Assembly (NCBI GenBank): GCA_947644305.1
Contig: CANRYS010000008.1
Location: forward strand, 89,837 to 153,836
Direction of reading: 5' to 3'
DNA from: an uncultured Roseburia sp.
GTDB taxonomy: Bacteria; Bacillota; Clostridia; Lachnospirales; Lachnospiraceae
Length of the DNA: 64,000 nt
Shown here piece after piece: positions 8,874-17,854 of this stretch; position 1 is the stretch's first letter, and each line of letters begins with the position of its first letter. Position numbers and translations under genes: made by a program. The notes beneath the pieces are model-generated. The model worked only from the letters and a program-made list of their open reading frames with translations, had not been told where the DNA came from and did no database searches.

Positions 8874-9040
8874 AACGTGTGTTTTGCCTCCGACCGTGAA
8901 TTTAAATTTATTATACAGGATTTTTGTGGGATTGTCTAACTATTTTTTCGATTCCTGGTGATCCACAGCTTGTTGGTAAGAAATGCCCCAGAATGGCAAT
9001 ATATAACACCTTTTAGGAGGTAATTACAATCGGATATTTG

Positions 9041-9069
9041 TTGACATTTTTAACAATCTATGATATCCT
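9041..9069 (+). promoter_or_regulatory. Candidate promoter of the signalling/chemotaxis block
   Basis: TTGACA at 9041-9046, 17-base spacer, TATCCT at 9064-9069, 48 bases before the first gene of the block. Confidence 0.5.
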
Positions 9070-9117
9070 CTAGTTTAAAGAATATTAAAAAATAAAATAA
9101 GTTGTACAGGAGTAAAA

Positions 9118-10200
9118 ATGGATATAGAACGGATTTTAATAGTAGATGATGAAGAAGTAAATCGAACCATATTGGAGGTTATGTTCCGGTCCAGCTTTAA
9201 CATTGTGGAGGCGACCAATGGCCAGGAGGCGATTGATAGGCTGGAGGAAGATCCGGGATTTGTGCTGGTTTTACTGGATATCGTGATGCCGGTAAAGGAT
9301 GGGTTTGATGTGTTGGAGTATATGAAGCAGAAGGGGCTGATTGAACAGCTTCCGGTTATTCTGATCACCAGTGAGACCATCCGAGACAGCGAGGACAGAG
9401 CGTATGCTTATGGCATTGCGGATGTGATACATAAACCATTTTATCCAGATATCGTCAAAAGAAGAGCACAGAACATCATTGACCTCTATCAGCATAAGGC
9501 GAATATGGAGAGAAAGCTGAAAGAGCAGGAAGAGGTGATCCTGGCGAAAGAGAAGAAGATTCAGGAAAACAACGAATTTTTGATTAGCGCCCTCAGCTCA
9601 GTAGTGGAATTCAGAACTTCTGAGACGGGAGAGCATATCCGCCGGATCAAGTACTTCACAAGAATTCTGTTGAAGTATCTTGCGAAGTATTTTCCTAAAT
9701 ATGGGATTACCGAGACGCAGATCAATGAGATTGCCAGAGCATCTGCACTTCATGATATTGGAAAGATTGGAATACCAGATTCCATTCTGTTAAAACCAGG
9801 GAAGTTGACGGAAGAAGAATTTGAGACGATGAAGACTCATACGACCATTGGCTGTGATATGCTGAAGAAGTTCAAGAAGGAAGAGGACAATGAGTTCTAT
9901 CGTTACTGTTACGATATCTGCCGTTATCATCATGAAAGATGGGATGGCAATGGATACCCGGATCATTTGGCGGGAGATGAGATTCCGATCTGGGCGCAGG
10001 TGGTATCGATCGTAGATGTGTACGATGCATTGATCAGTGAGAGGGTATATAAGGCAGCATTCCCTCATACCGTTGCCTATGAGATGATTCAAAACGGTGA
10101 GTGCGGACAGTTTTCACCGGATATTCTGGAATGTTTTGAACTTGCGAACGAAGACTTCTTTGATATGGTGGATGTAAATCGTATATTTAGCTTTATGTAA
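9118..10200 (+). CDS. Response regulator with HD-GYP phosphodiesterase domain
   Basis: A 360-residue protein. Residues 1-125 are a receiver domain with Asp54 in LLDIVMPVKDG as phosphoacceptor. A coiled linker (about 125-160) is followed by an HD-GYP domain with an intact metal site: GEHIRR, the HD pair His212-Asp213 in LHDIGKIGIPD, HHERWDGNGYP and a later DVYDAL. Intact HD-GYP domains hydrolyse cyclic di-GMP, and phosphorylation probably gates the activity. It opens a co-directional block; AGGAG lies seven bases before the ATG. A second, altered paralogue follows at 11736. Confidence 0.93.
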   Translation: MDIERILIVDDEEVNRTILEVMFRSSFNIVEATNGQEAIDRLEEDPGFVLVLLDIVMPVKDGFDVLEYMKQKGLIEQLPVILITSETIRDSEDRAYAYGIADVIHKPFYPDIVKRRAQNIIDLYQHKANMERKLKEQEEVILAKEKKIQENNEFLISALSSVVEFRTSETGEHIRRIKYFTRILLKYLAKYFPKYGITETQINEIARASALHDIGKIGIPDSILLKPGKLTEEEFETMKTHTTIGCDMLKKFKKEEDNEFYRYCYDICRYHHERWDGNGYPDHLAGDEIPIWAQVVSIVDVYDALISERVYKAAFPHTVAYEMIQNGECGQFSPDILECFELANEDFFDMVDVNRIFSFM

Positions 10201-10273
10201 GTAAATGGAACAGACGGCGGAGTAGAAGGAAACTGCTGCTTTTTACGCTGTCTTTCTATGTGTGGAGGAAGAT

Positions 10274-11731
10274 ATGGATCAGGTTGGAGCACTGCCTGTT
10301 GAGAACGCTTTGGAAATGATCCTTATGTTTAGCCAGGAAGGAATCATTACATATGCGAATGCTGCTGCGAAAGAGGAGCTAGAATATGGAGATGAATTGT
10401 GTGGTAGTCACATTGGCAGCATTTTTCCCAATGAGTTTCAGCAGATAGAGGGTGGATTTTCAACAGAATACCGCTTTGGCAGTCAGATACAGAATGTGAT
10501 CGCCTATCGAAAAAATCTAACTTGCTTTCCCGCAGAGGCACGAATGATATGGGATGAAGAAAGATCTCAGTACGTGTGTATGGCAAATGACATCCTGGAG
10601 AAAGAGTTTTTGAATCAGGAGATGGAGCGGGTAAAGCAGGAAGCAGAACAGGCGCTCAAGGTAAGGTCTGAATTTGTAGCCAATGTGACACATGAGCTCA
10701 GAACTCCTGTCAATGGGATTCTGGGAAATGTCATGGATCTGACCGAGAAGGAAGAGGACGAGAAAAAACGGAAAGCCCTGCGGCTGATCGAGCGCTGTTG
10801 TGGAGATATGAATCGGCTCATCAATAATATTTTGGATTTTTCCAAGTTGGAAGCCGGAAAGTTTGTATTGGAAAACCGTAGGTTTCATTTTCGTAATATG
10901 ATTGACTATGTACGCGGTAATCATCAGAACAGGATGACAGAAAAAGGACTGGAATTTTTTGTGACGGTCTCACCAAAGATACCAGAATATATCATTGGTG
11001 ATGAACTGAAGATTGTTCAGATCCTGAACAATCTGTTATCGAATGCCCAGAAATTCACTCATGTAGGCAGCGTATCCGTGGAGATCATTGAAACCGCCCA
11101 GGTGCAAAATTCCATTGAACTGTATTTCCTCGTGATGGATACCGGTATTGGTATAAAAAAAGAAGATTATGATAAATTGTTTCAGAGTTTTTCTCAGGTG
11201 GATGCCTCGATTACAAGAAAGTACGGGGGCACTGGCCTGGGATTGAATATTACCAGGCAGTTTGTGGAGATGATGGGAGGCAGTATCAGCGTAGAAAGTG
11301 AAGTGAATAAGGGAACGACTTTTACTTTTTCGATCTGGGTTACCATCGATGAGGATAAGGATTCCGATCCAATTGCCCCAGAATCCCATCTGGGCCGGAA
11401 AGCTGGGGAGCTCCCGGACACAGTTCTGGAACTGAAAGAGAAAAAAGAAAGCCAGGCAGAAGGTTTTCGTATATATGGTTCGCCGGAGAACAAAGATATT
11501 TTAGGCAAGACTTTGTCCAAACTGGTTCTCTGTATCGAGATGGAAAACTGGGAGAAGGCAGAGGACTTTATGGAGACCATAAGGCAGTTGACAGAAGAGG
11601 CGCCCAGAGAGGTGACGAGAGGAGTGCTGCGGCTGAAGATGGCTGTTCAAAAGGCGAATTACGAAAAAGCAATCAAGGGACTGGAAGAATTAAAAGCATG
11701 CGTTGAACATGAGACGGAAGAAGGAAATTGA
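10274..11731 (+). CDS. Cytoplasmic sensor histidine kinase
   Basis: A 485-residue kinase without membrane segments. An N-terminal PAS-like region (about 1-110) is followed by a HisKA domain with His140 in VTHELRTPVNG and a HATPase_c domain with N box NNLLSNAQKFTH, DTGIGI and GGTGLGLNI. The last 100 residues are helical and resemble a divergent Hpt-like tail without a recognisable phosphoacceptor His. ATG at 10274 is preferred over the GTG at 10262, which overlaps the GGAGG site. It lies between two response regulators with HD-GYP domains and its stop precedes the next start by only four bases, so these three probably form one pathway. Confidence 0.9.
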   Translation: MDQVGALPVENALEMILMFSQEGIITYANAAAKEELEYGDELCGSHIGSIFPNEFQQIEGGFSTEYRFGSQIQNVIAYRKNLTCFPAEARMIWDEERSQYVCMANDILEKEFLNQEMERVKQEAEQALKVRSEFVANVTHELRTPVNGILGNVMDLTEKEEDEKKRKALRLIERCCGDMNRLINNILDFSKLEAGKFVLENRRFHFRNMIDYVRGNHQNRMTEKGLEFFVTVSPKIPEYIIGDELKIVQILNNLLSNAQKFTHVGSVSVEIIETAQVQNSIELYFLVMDTGIGIKKEDYDKLFQSFSQVDASITRKYGGTGLGLNITRQFVEMMGGSISVESEVNKGTTFTFSIWVTIDEDKDSDPIAPESHLGRKAGELPDTVLELKEKKESQAEGFRIYGSPENKDILGKTLSKLVLCIEMENWEKAEDFMETIRQLTEEAPREVTRGVLRLKMAVQKANYEKAIKGLEELKACVEHETEEGN

Positions 11732-11735
11732 TTTG

Positions 11736-12809
11736 ATGGATTTTGAACAAAATGAGATTTGTGGATCTGTAATTTTGATTGTAGACGATGTGGAAACAAA
11801 CAGGGTGATTTTAGAAGAAATAATAAAAGACATGGGTTGTGTTCCGGTTTCAGCAGAAAATGGTGTTCAGGCATTGGAGCAGTTAGAACGCGGCAGTCCG
11901 GATCTGGTATTGACAGATGTTTCCATGCCTGAGATGGGTGGTCATGAATTATGCCGGATCTTAAAGGAGAATGCGAAGACAAGAGAAATTCCGGTCATTT
12001 TTATCTCCGCCTTTGGTGAGACCGAGGATGTGATCAAAGGATTTTCCCTGGGAGGAAATGATTATATTGTCAAACCATTTATCCCAGAAGTCGTTCAGGC
12101 GAGAGTAAAGCTACACCTCTCTCTTCATGCGGCGACGCTTAAGGTCAGCGAAAATAACAGGCGCCTCCAGAAATCGGTTCAGGAACAGGTGAGTCAGATT
12201 GAACAAGAGCGGAAAAATGTACTGTATGCTTTGGTTGGTGTGGCAGCAGAAAATTCCTTTTATAGTCGCGAGCATATCGAGAGGCTGCAGCAAAACTGTA
12301 GGATGTTGGCGCAAAGCATGCAGTTTTCACCTTTGTTTACAGATCGGATCTCGGATACATATATAGATACCATTGAAGTTGCAGCGCCCCTTTGTGATAT
12401 TGGAAACATCGGAATTCCCAGATCTGTTCTGCACAAAGAAACGGAGCTCTCTGAGGAAGAGAAAGTATTGGTTCAGAGTCACACGCAGATCGGGGCGAAG
12501 CTTTTGAAAGACTTATATGTGACAAGTGATTTTAATGATTTTATCCAGATTTCTATTGATGTGGCGAATTATCATCATGAAAATTGGGATGGAAGCGGAT
12601 ATCCGTCGCAGTTAAAAGAAGAGGAAATTCCTCTGGCGGCACAGATTGTATCCATTGTGGATGTGTATTGTGCCCTTACAGAAAGAAGATCGTACCGCAA
12701 AGAGTACCGCAAAGAGGAGGCTTTGCAGATTATGAGCCAGGAATCTGGTAAAAAGTTCCATCCGGAGATATTTAAAATCTTTCATAAAATAGCACGTCAG
12801 CTTTGTTAA
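11736..12809 (+). CDS. Response regulator with degenerate HD-GYP domain
   Basis: A 357-residue paralogue of the regulator at 9118. The receiver domain is intact (Asp61 in LTDVSMPEMGG). In the HD-GYP domain the His of the HD pair is replaced: the motif reads LCDIGNIGIPR, with Cys220-Asp221, and the following Lys and Asp of the usual GKIGIPD are also changed. HHENWDGSGYP and the earlier SREHIERL are retained. Metal binding is therefore likely impaired and the domain may bind cyclic di-GMP or a partner without hydrolysing it. ATG at 11736 has GAAGGAAA upstream; in-frame TTG 11703 and ATG 11709 lie inside the preceding gene. Confidence 0.88.
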   Translation: MDFEQNEICGSVILIVDDVETNRVILEEIIKDMGCVPVSAENGVQALEQLERGSPDLVLTDVSMPEMGGHELCRILKENAKTREIPVIFISAFGETEDVIKGFSLGGNDYIVKPFIPEVVQARVKLHLSLHAATLKVSENNRRLQKSVQEQVSQIEQERKNVLYALVGVAAENSFYSREHIERLQQNCRMLAQSMQFSPLFTDRISDTYIDTIEVAAPLCDIGNIGIPRSVLHKETELSEEEKVLVQSHTQIGAKLLKDLYVTSDFNDFIQISIDVANYHHENWDGSGYPSQLKEEEIPLAAQIVSIVDVYCALTERRSYRKEYRKEEALQIMSQESGKKFHPEIFKIFHKIARQLC

Positions 12810-12849
12810 AAAAAGACGTAAAAAATTTTGTTGTTAAGGAGTAAGAGCA

Positions 12850-13653
12850 GTGATTACGGACAATGAGTTTTTGAGAATAGTTTCTTTTTTAAAACAGCGG
12901 TATGGCATTGACATGAGCCAGAAAAAGGTTATAATGAATGGCAGGCTGGAAAATTATTTGAAGTCGGGTGGGTGGAGTTCTTTTGATGAGTATATGAATG
13001 ATGTGGAAAAAGATGCCTCCGGTGAATTAGAGAAGACTCTGGTGAATATTCTGACAACGAATCATACTTATTTCATGAGGGAATTCGGCCATTTTGAATT
13101 TTTTAAAAGTGTTGTACTCCCCTGGATCAAGAAAAAAGAAGAACATTCTAAAGATATGCGTATTTGGTGTGGTGCTTCTTCTACGGGAGAAGAACCCTAT
13201 ATGATCGCTATGGTGGTCAATGATTTCCTGGGACTGGAACACAAAAACTGGGATGCCAGGATTCTGGCTACAGATATATCAACACAAGCATTGAGCCATG
13301 CGATCGCAGGAGTTTATGATGACGAACATCTGAAAAGTGTACCGGCAAACTGGAAACGGCATTTTTTTAATCACTTGAAAGATGGCAGCTATGCTGCAAC
13401 AGATGAGTTGAAAAAAGAAGTGATTTTTAGAAAATTTAACTTAATGGACCCTTTCCCATTCCGGAAGAAAATGCACACGATATTTTTGCGTAATGTGATG
13501 ATATATTTTGACGAAGCCACGAAGCGGGAGCTGGTGCAAAAGGTATATGATTCATTAGAGCCGGGAGGGTATTTATTTGTCGGTATGACGGAGACGCTGG
13601 ACCGGAGCAGTACTCCCTTTCAACTGGTACAGCCTTCGATATTTAGAAAATAG
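12850..13653 (+). CDS. cheR: Chemotaxis protein methyltransferase CheR
   Basis: A 267-residue SAM-dependent enzyme that methylates glutamates of chemoreceptors. The N-terminal helical CheR domain (about 1-75) precedes the Rossmann domain with GASSTGEEPY (SAM loop), ATDIS and LRNVMIYFD. The start is GTG, with AAGGAG nine bases upstream. There is no TPR extension. CheB follows after 18 bases, forming the usual adaptation pair. The matching receptor at 17854 lacks a visible C-terminal pentapeptide tether, so CheR presumably acts without one here. Confidence 0.95.
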   Translation: MITDNEFLRIVSFLKQRYGIDMSQKKVIMNGRLENYLKSGGWSSFDEYMNDVEKDASGELEKTLVNILTTNHTYFMREFGHFEFFKSVVLPWIKKKEEHSKDMRIWCGASSTGEEPYMIAMVVNDFLGLEHKNWDARILATDISTQALSHAIAGVYDDEHLKSVPANWKRHFFNHLKDGSYAATDELKKEVIFRKFNLMDPFPFRKKMHTIFLRNVMIYFDEATKRELVQKVYDSLEPGGYLFVGMTETLDRSSTPFQLVQPSIFRK

Positions 13654-13671
13654 GAAAGAAAGGTTAATGCT

Positions 13672-14700
13672 ATGCGTCCAATTAAAGTTTTAGTGGTGGA
13701 AGATTCCATGGTGTTCAGAGAGTTGCTTGTGCAGAGTTTAAGTAAAGATCCGGGCATTCAGGTAGTGGGTACGGCAAAAGATCCTTTTGAAGCGAGGGAT
13801 GCCATATTGGAATATAAGCCGGATGTTATGACTCTTGATGTGGAACTTCCCCGAATGAGTGGAATTGAGTTTTTGAGAAAATTGATACCACAATATCCTC
13901 TTCCAGTGGTAGTTATTAGTTCTCTTTCCGATAAGGTATTTGATGCAATGAACGCCGGAGCGGTGGATTTTGTGGCGAAACCGTCCTATACAGATAGGAA
14001 ACAACTGGAAAATTTTGTTCACAATGAACTGTTGGTGAAGATCAAAATTGCTTCCACTGCTAAGATTAGTAAGATCAAAAGGAAAGTTGCGCAGGAAGTT
14101 CAACAGAATTTTGTATCGAAAGGAAAAAATCTGATTATTGCAATTGGTGCTTCTACAGGCGGCACAGAGGCGATCTGTTCTGTGATGAAAGATTATGGCG
14201 CAGATCTTCCTGGTATCGTTGTGGTACAGCATATGCCCCCCGGATTCACGGAGATGTATGCGAAAAGACTGGATAACCAGTGCCGGGTTCGAGTAAAAGA
14301 AGCCTGTACCGGAGACAGGGTCCTACCAGGTACAGTGTTGATCGCTCCGGGAGGCGACAAACATATGCGGGTCGTAAATGTAGGCGGAAACTACCAGGTG
14401 GAAGTGGTGGCGGGACCAAAAGTAAACGGTCACTGTCCGTCGGTAGATGTGTTGTTTGAGTCGGTAGCGAGAGTGGCAGGAAAGGATGCTCTAGGTATCA
14501 TTTTGACTGGAATGGGTGGAGATGGTGCGAAGGGCCTGCTTGCCATGAGACAGGCGGGAGCCAGGACCATCGGTCAGGATGAATCTACATGTGTCGTATA
14601 TGGTATGCCAAAAGTGGCATATGATCTTGGCGCCGTAGAGTATCAGGATAAATTATCAGATATTGCAAAAAGAACATATTCTGTTTTAAACAGGATGTAA
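13672..14700 (+). CDS. cheB: Chemotaxis response regulator protein-glutamate methylesterase CheB
   Basis: A 342-residue protein with a receiver domain (Asp56 in TLDVELPRMSG), a basic linker near 125-150 and a methylesterase domain. The catalytic triad is visible: Ser161 in IGASTGGTE, His in VVQHMPPGFT and Asp in TGMGGDGAKG. It removes receptor methyl groups or deamidates glutamines when phosphorylated by CheA. It follows cheR closely and precedes cheY in the same direction. Confidence 0.96.
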   Translation: MRPIKVLVVEDSMVFRELLVQSLSKDPGIQVVGTAKDPFEARDAILEYKPDVMTLDVELPRMSGIEFLRKLIPQYPLPVVVISSLSDKVFDAMNAGAVDFVAKPSYTDRKQLENFVHNELLVKIKIASTAKISKIKRKVAQEVQQNFVSKGKNLIIAIGASTGGTEAICSVMKDYGADLPGIVVVQHMPPGFTEMYAKRLDNQCRVRVKEACTGDRVLPGTVLIAPGGDKHMRVVNVGGNYQVEVVAGPKVNGHCPSVDVLFESVARVAGKDALGIILTGMGGDGAKGLLAMRQAGARTIGQDESTCVVYGMPKVAYDLGAVEYQDKLSDIAKRTYSVLNRM

Positions 14701-14727
14701 AGGTGTGCGCGAATGGAGGAAAAAAAT

Positions 14728-15120
14728 ATGAAGATTTTATTGGCAGAGGACGATTATGCAACCAGGAAGTTTATGGTGAGTTTCCTGTCCCAATACGGAG
14801 AATGTGATGTGACCGTAGACGGAATGGAGGCGGTGGATGCCTTTTTGATGGCTTTGGAAGACGAAGAACCCTATGATTTGGTATGCCTGGATATTATGAT
14901 GCCAGTTATGGATGGATATCAGGCATTGATGGGAATTCGGAATCTGGAGAAGCAGAAAAATATTCCAAAGGAAAAAGAAGTTAAGGTGATTATGACTACC
15001 GCATTGAATGAGGAGCAGAATGTAAAAATGGCATTCGATCTGGGATGCACCATTTATTCTGGTAAACCAATTGATCAGACCAGGTTTGAGCAAGCATTAA
15101 AAAAGCTGAATCTGATATAA
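14728..15120 (+). CDS. cheY: Chemotaxis response regulator CheY
   Basis: A 130-residue stand-alone receiver domain: MKILLAEDD supplies the acidic pocket, Asp55 in CLDIMMPVMDG is the phosphoacceptor, Thr is in MTTALNEEQN and Lys is in SGKPI. ATG at 14728 is chosen because GGAGGA at 14715-14720 lies just upstream; the ATG at 14713 overlaps it. The domain is slightly longer than E. coli CheY owing to the insertion ALEDEEPYD. It sits between cheB and cheA, which supports the call, though a non-flagellar output cannot be excluded as no motor genes are in the window. Confidence 0.88.
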   Translation: MKILLAEDDYATRKFMVSFLSQYGECDVTVDGMEAVDAFLMALEDEEPYDLVCLDIMMPVMDGYQALMGIRNLEKQKNIPKEKEVKVIMTTALNEEQNVKMAFDLGCTIYSGKPIDQTRFEQALKKLNLI

Positions 15121-15153
15121 TAAACACAAGAATCTAAGGGAAAGGAGAAGGAT

Positions 15154-17307
15154 ATGGCTGAAGAATTTAACTTAGAAGGAATGCTTGATACGTATCTGTT
15201 CGAAAACGAGCAGTTGCTGGAGCAGCTTCAGGAGATTGTTCTGGATCAAAAAGATGCGGAATGTTTTGATGAAGATAGTATCAATGAGATATTTCGAACA
15301 ATGCATACGATCAAAGGTTCTTCTGGAATAATGATGTTCGACAATGTCACAGCCATCTCACATAAGCTGGAGGATGTTTTTTATTACCTGAGAGAATCTC
15401 ATCCCGAAAATGTCGTTCATGCCGATCTGGTAGAGCATGTACTTCAAGTGGCAGATTTTATTACTGCTGAAATGGAAAAGATACAGGAAGGCAGCCCGGC
15501 GGATGGAGACCCTGCTGCTATCATCGCTGAGTTAGACAGCTTTTTGGAGAATATTAAAAATGGTGCAGTAGAAGAAGGGAAGGAACTCCCGGAAGAGAAT
15601 GTGAGCGAAGAACCCAAACATTTTTATATCGCACCAGTGGCAAACAGTGCCAGCCGTTTTTATAAGATTTACATAAACTTTTTTCCAGAGACAGAGATGG
15701 CAAATGTTCATGCCTACAAAACGGTATATTCGCTGAAGGAGATCGCGGAGGATCTGCTGTATGAGCCGGAGGATCTGATCACCGATGCCAGCAGCATCGA
15801 TGCGATCATGGAGGATGGATTCCGCATTTTGCTTCAGGCGCAGTGCTCTGAGGAAGAACTACGGGAGCTTATCAAGGTTGGCTATGACATTGAGAAAGTG
15901 GATATCTATGAATGCAAAGCCGAAGAATTTTTACAGGGCTTTGATTTTGGAGAACACCCAGTAGTCGGAATCGATTTGGAATCCAGTGCTGAAGAGATTG
16001 AAGCAAAAGTCATGAAGGCGGAAGAGGCCGAGGAGAAGAAAGAACCACCAAAGCCGAAGATGGCGCCAGGAGATTTTGTCATTAAGTCCAAGGAGCCAGG
16101 TAAACATAAAAAACTGGCAAAGGATAAGCAAAGAGGAGCAAAAGATTCTTTCATCAGTGTAAATGTGAAGAAGATGGATCAGCTTATGGATTTGATCGGA
16201 GAGTTGGTAATTTCAGAGTCTGTTGTCCTGCAGAACCAGGATTTGAAGGTGCCAGGATTGAATCTTACCAACTTTAACAAAGCGGCAGCACAGATGGCGA
16301 AGATTTCCACAGATTTGCAGAATGTGATTATGTCCATGCGAATGGTACCTCTTACCAACGTATTCCAGAAAATGAATCGGATCGTCTTTGATGTTTCCAG
16401 GAAACTTGGAAAAGATGTTGAGTTTGTAATGGTCGGCGAGCATACAGAAGTGGACAAAAATATCATTGAAAATATTTCGGATCCGCTGATGCATCTGGTT
16501 AGAAATGCTGTGGATCATGGAATAGAGACCAATGAAGAACGTGCTGACAGCGGCAAGCCCGACCGCGGAAAGATCACACTGTCAGCCAGAACAGAAGCTG
16601 GAAAGGTTTGGATCAGTGTAGAAGACAACGGAAAAGGTCTTGACCGTGAAAAGATTTTGGATAAGGCGAGGAAACAGGAACTTTTAGATCCCTCCAAGCC
16701 GGATTCCGCTTATGAAGACAAAGACGTTTTTCAGTTTATTACCCTCCCTGGTTTTTCAACCAACGAACAGGTGACAGAGTACTCAGGCAGGGGTGTGGGA
16801 ATGGATGTTGTTGTTCAGAACATCCAATCCATTGGTGGAACCCTGGATATTGAAAGTAATCTGGGAATGGGTAGCACCATGACACTGAAAATTCCTTTGA
16901 CTCTGGCGATCATTGATGGAATCGTTATGGAGACAGGTAATTCATCTTTTGTTGTGGAAACAGGTGTCATAAAGGAATTTGTCAGTGTGACAGAGGATAT
17001 GATGATTCATGAGCCTACAGGTGAGGAATACATCATGATCCGAGGAGAGTGTTTCCCTGTACTTCGACTTGGTGATTGGTACGGATTGGAAGAGTACCAC
17101 AAAAATGTGGAAGAGGGAATGATGTTGATTTTTGAGGTAGAGGGAAAGACAATATGTCTGCTTGTGGACCGACTTATTGGAAAGCAAGAGATCGTAGTAA
17201 AACCAATTCCTTCTTACATCAAAAAAGTAAAAGGAATTTCCGGCTGTACCCAGTTAGGAGACGGAAGTATCGCTCTTATACTGGACCCAGTAGGATTAAT
17301 AGAATAA
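15154..17307 (+). CDS. cheA: Chemotaxis histidine kinase CheA
   Basis: A 717-residue kinase with the standard domain order. P1 (about 1-130) carries His51 in MHTIKGSSG. A P2-like region spans about 155-275 and is followed by a charged linker. P3 dimerisation helices begin near SVNVKKMDQLMDLIGELV. P4 contains the ATP-site motifs HLVRNAVDHGIE, DNGKGLD and GRGVGMDVV, and the C-terminal P5 CheW-like domain ends near residue 715. It autophosphorylates under receptor control and feeds CheY, CheB and possibly CheV (30661). Strong AAGGAGAAGG lies upstream of the ATG. Confidence 0.97.
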   Translation: MAEEFNLEGMLDTYLFENEQLLEQLQEIVLDQKDAECFDEDSINEIFRTMHTIKGSSGIMMFDNVTAISHKLEDVFYYLRESHPENVVHADLVEHVLQVADFITAEMEKIQEGSPADGDPAAIIAELDSFLENIKNGAVEEGKELPEENVSEEPKHFYIAPVANSASRFYKIYINFFPETEMANVHAYKTVYSLKEIAEDLLYEPEDLITDASSIDAIMEDGFRILLQAQCSEEELRELIKVGYDIEKVDIYECKAEEFLQGFDFGEHPVVGIDLESSAEEIEAKVMKAEEAEEKKEPPKPKMAPGDFVIKSKEPGKHKKLAKDKQRGAKDSFISVNVKKMDQLMDLIGELVISESVVLQNQDLKVPGLNLTNFNKAAAQMAKISTDLQNVIMSMRMVPLTNVFQKMNRIVFDVSRKLGKDVEFVMVGEHTEVDKNIIENISDPLMHLVRNAVDHGIETNEERADSGKPDRGKITLSARTEAGKVWISVEDNGKGLDREKILDKARKQELLDPSKPDSAYEDKDVFQFITLPGFSTNEQVTEYSGRGVGMDVVVQNIQSIGGTLDIESNLGMGSTMTLKIPLTLAIIDGIVMETGNSSFVVETGVIKEFVSVTEDMMIHEPTGEEYIMIRGECFPVLRLGDWYGLEEYHKNVEEGMMLIFEVEGKTICLLVDRLIGKQEIVVKPIPSYIKKVKGISGCTQLGDGSIALILDPVGLIE

Positions 17308-17332
17308 CAGATAGAAAGGAATGGTGCTAATC

Positions 17333-17854
17333 ATGGATGAAACAAAAGATCTCACCAGCGAGCACGACGCACAAAAAGGCAAGTACATGACCTTTAAATC
17401 TGGAAATGAATATTTTGGATTGAAAATTCAGTATGTTAATGAAATTATTGGTTTTCAGGCAATCACAGCAATACCGGAGACAGAGGATTATATTAAAGGT
17501 CTGATTAATTTAAGAGGAAAGATTCTTCCTGTTATTGATGTGCGACTTCGGTTTAAACAGGATCCCTTTGAGTATAATGACAGAACCTGCATTATTGTCA
17601 TTAATGTCAAGGATACAGTAGTTGGATTGATCGTCGAAAAAATTGCAGAGGTAGTGGAGATTCCAGACGAAAATATTCTGCCGCCTCCGTCGATCGGGCG
17701 TATGGATAAGGCTCAGAACCAGTATGTTTATGGTATTGGAAGAGTCGGTGATTCCGTAAAACTTCTGCTTGATCCAGATAAACTTTTGAACGACGAAGAT
17801 TTGTCACTTATTGAAGAGGTCAATGACATGAGTGAAGAAGAAAGAGAGGTATAA
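17333..17854 (+). CDS. cheW: Chemotaxis coupling protein CheW
   Basis: A 173-residue SH3-like coupling protein that bridges receptors and CheA. Recognisable segments are [42 protein letters not shown] and DRTCIIVI, in the usual CheW order. ATG at 17333 leaves 12 bases after GAAAGGA, whereas the ATG at 17321 directly abuts it. The stop TAA shares its last base with the ATG of the receptor gene, pointing to translational coupling. Confidence 0.95.
   Translation: MDETKDLTSEHDAQKGKYMTFKSGNEYFGLKIQYVNEIIGFQAITAIPETEDYIKGLINLRGKILPVIDVRLRFKQDPFEYNDRTCIIVINVKDTVVGLIVEKIAEVVEIPDENILPPPSIGRMDKAQNQYVYGIGRVGDSVKLLLDPDKLLNDEDLSLIEEVNDMSEEEREV

Noticed and set aside
9010..9032. AGGAGG-like site in the gap before 9118
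   Set aside because: No start codon with an open frame of useful length follows at the right distance.
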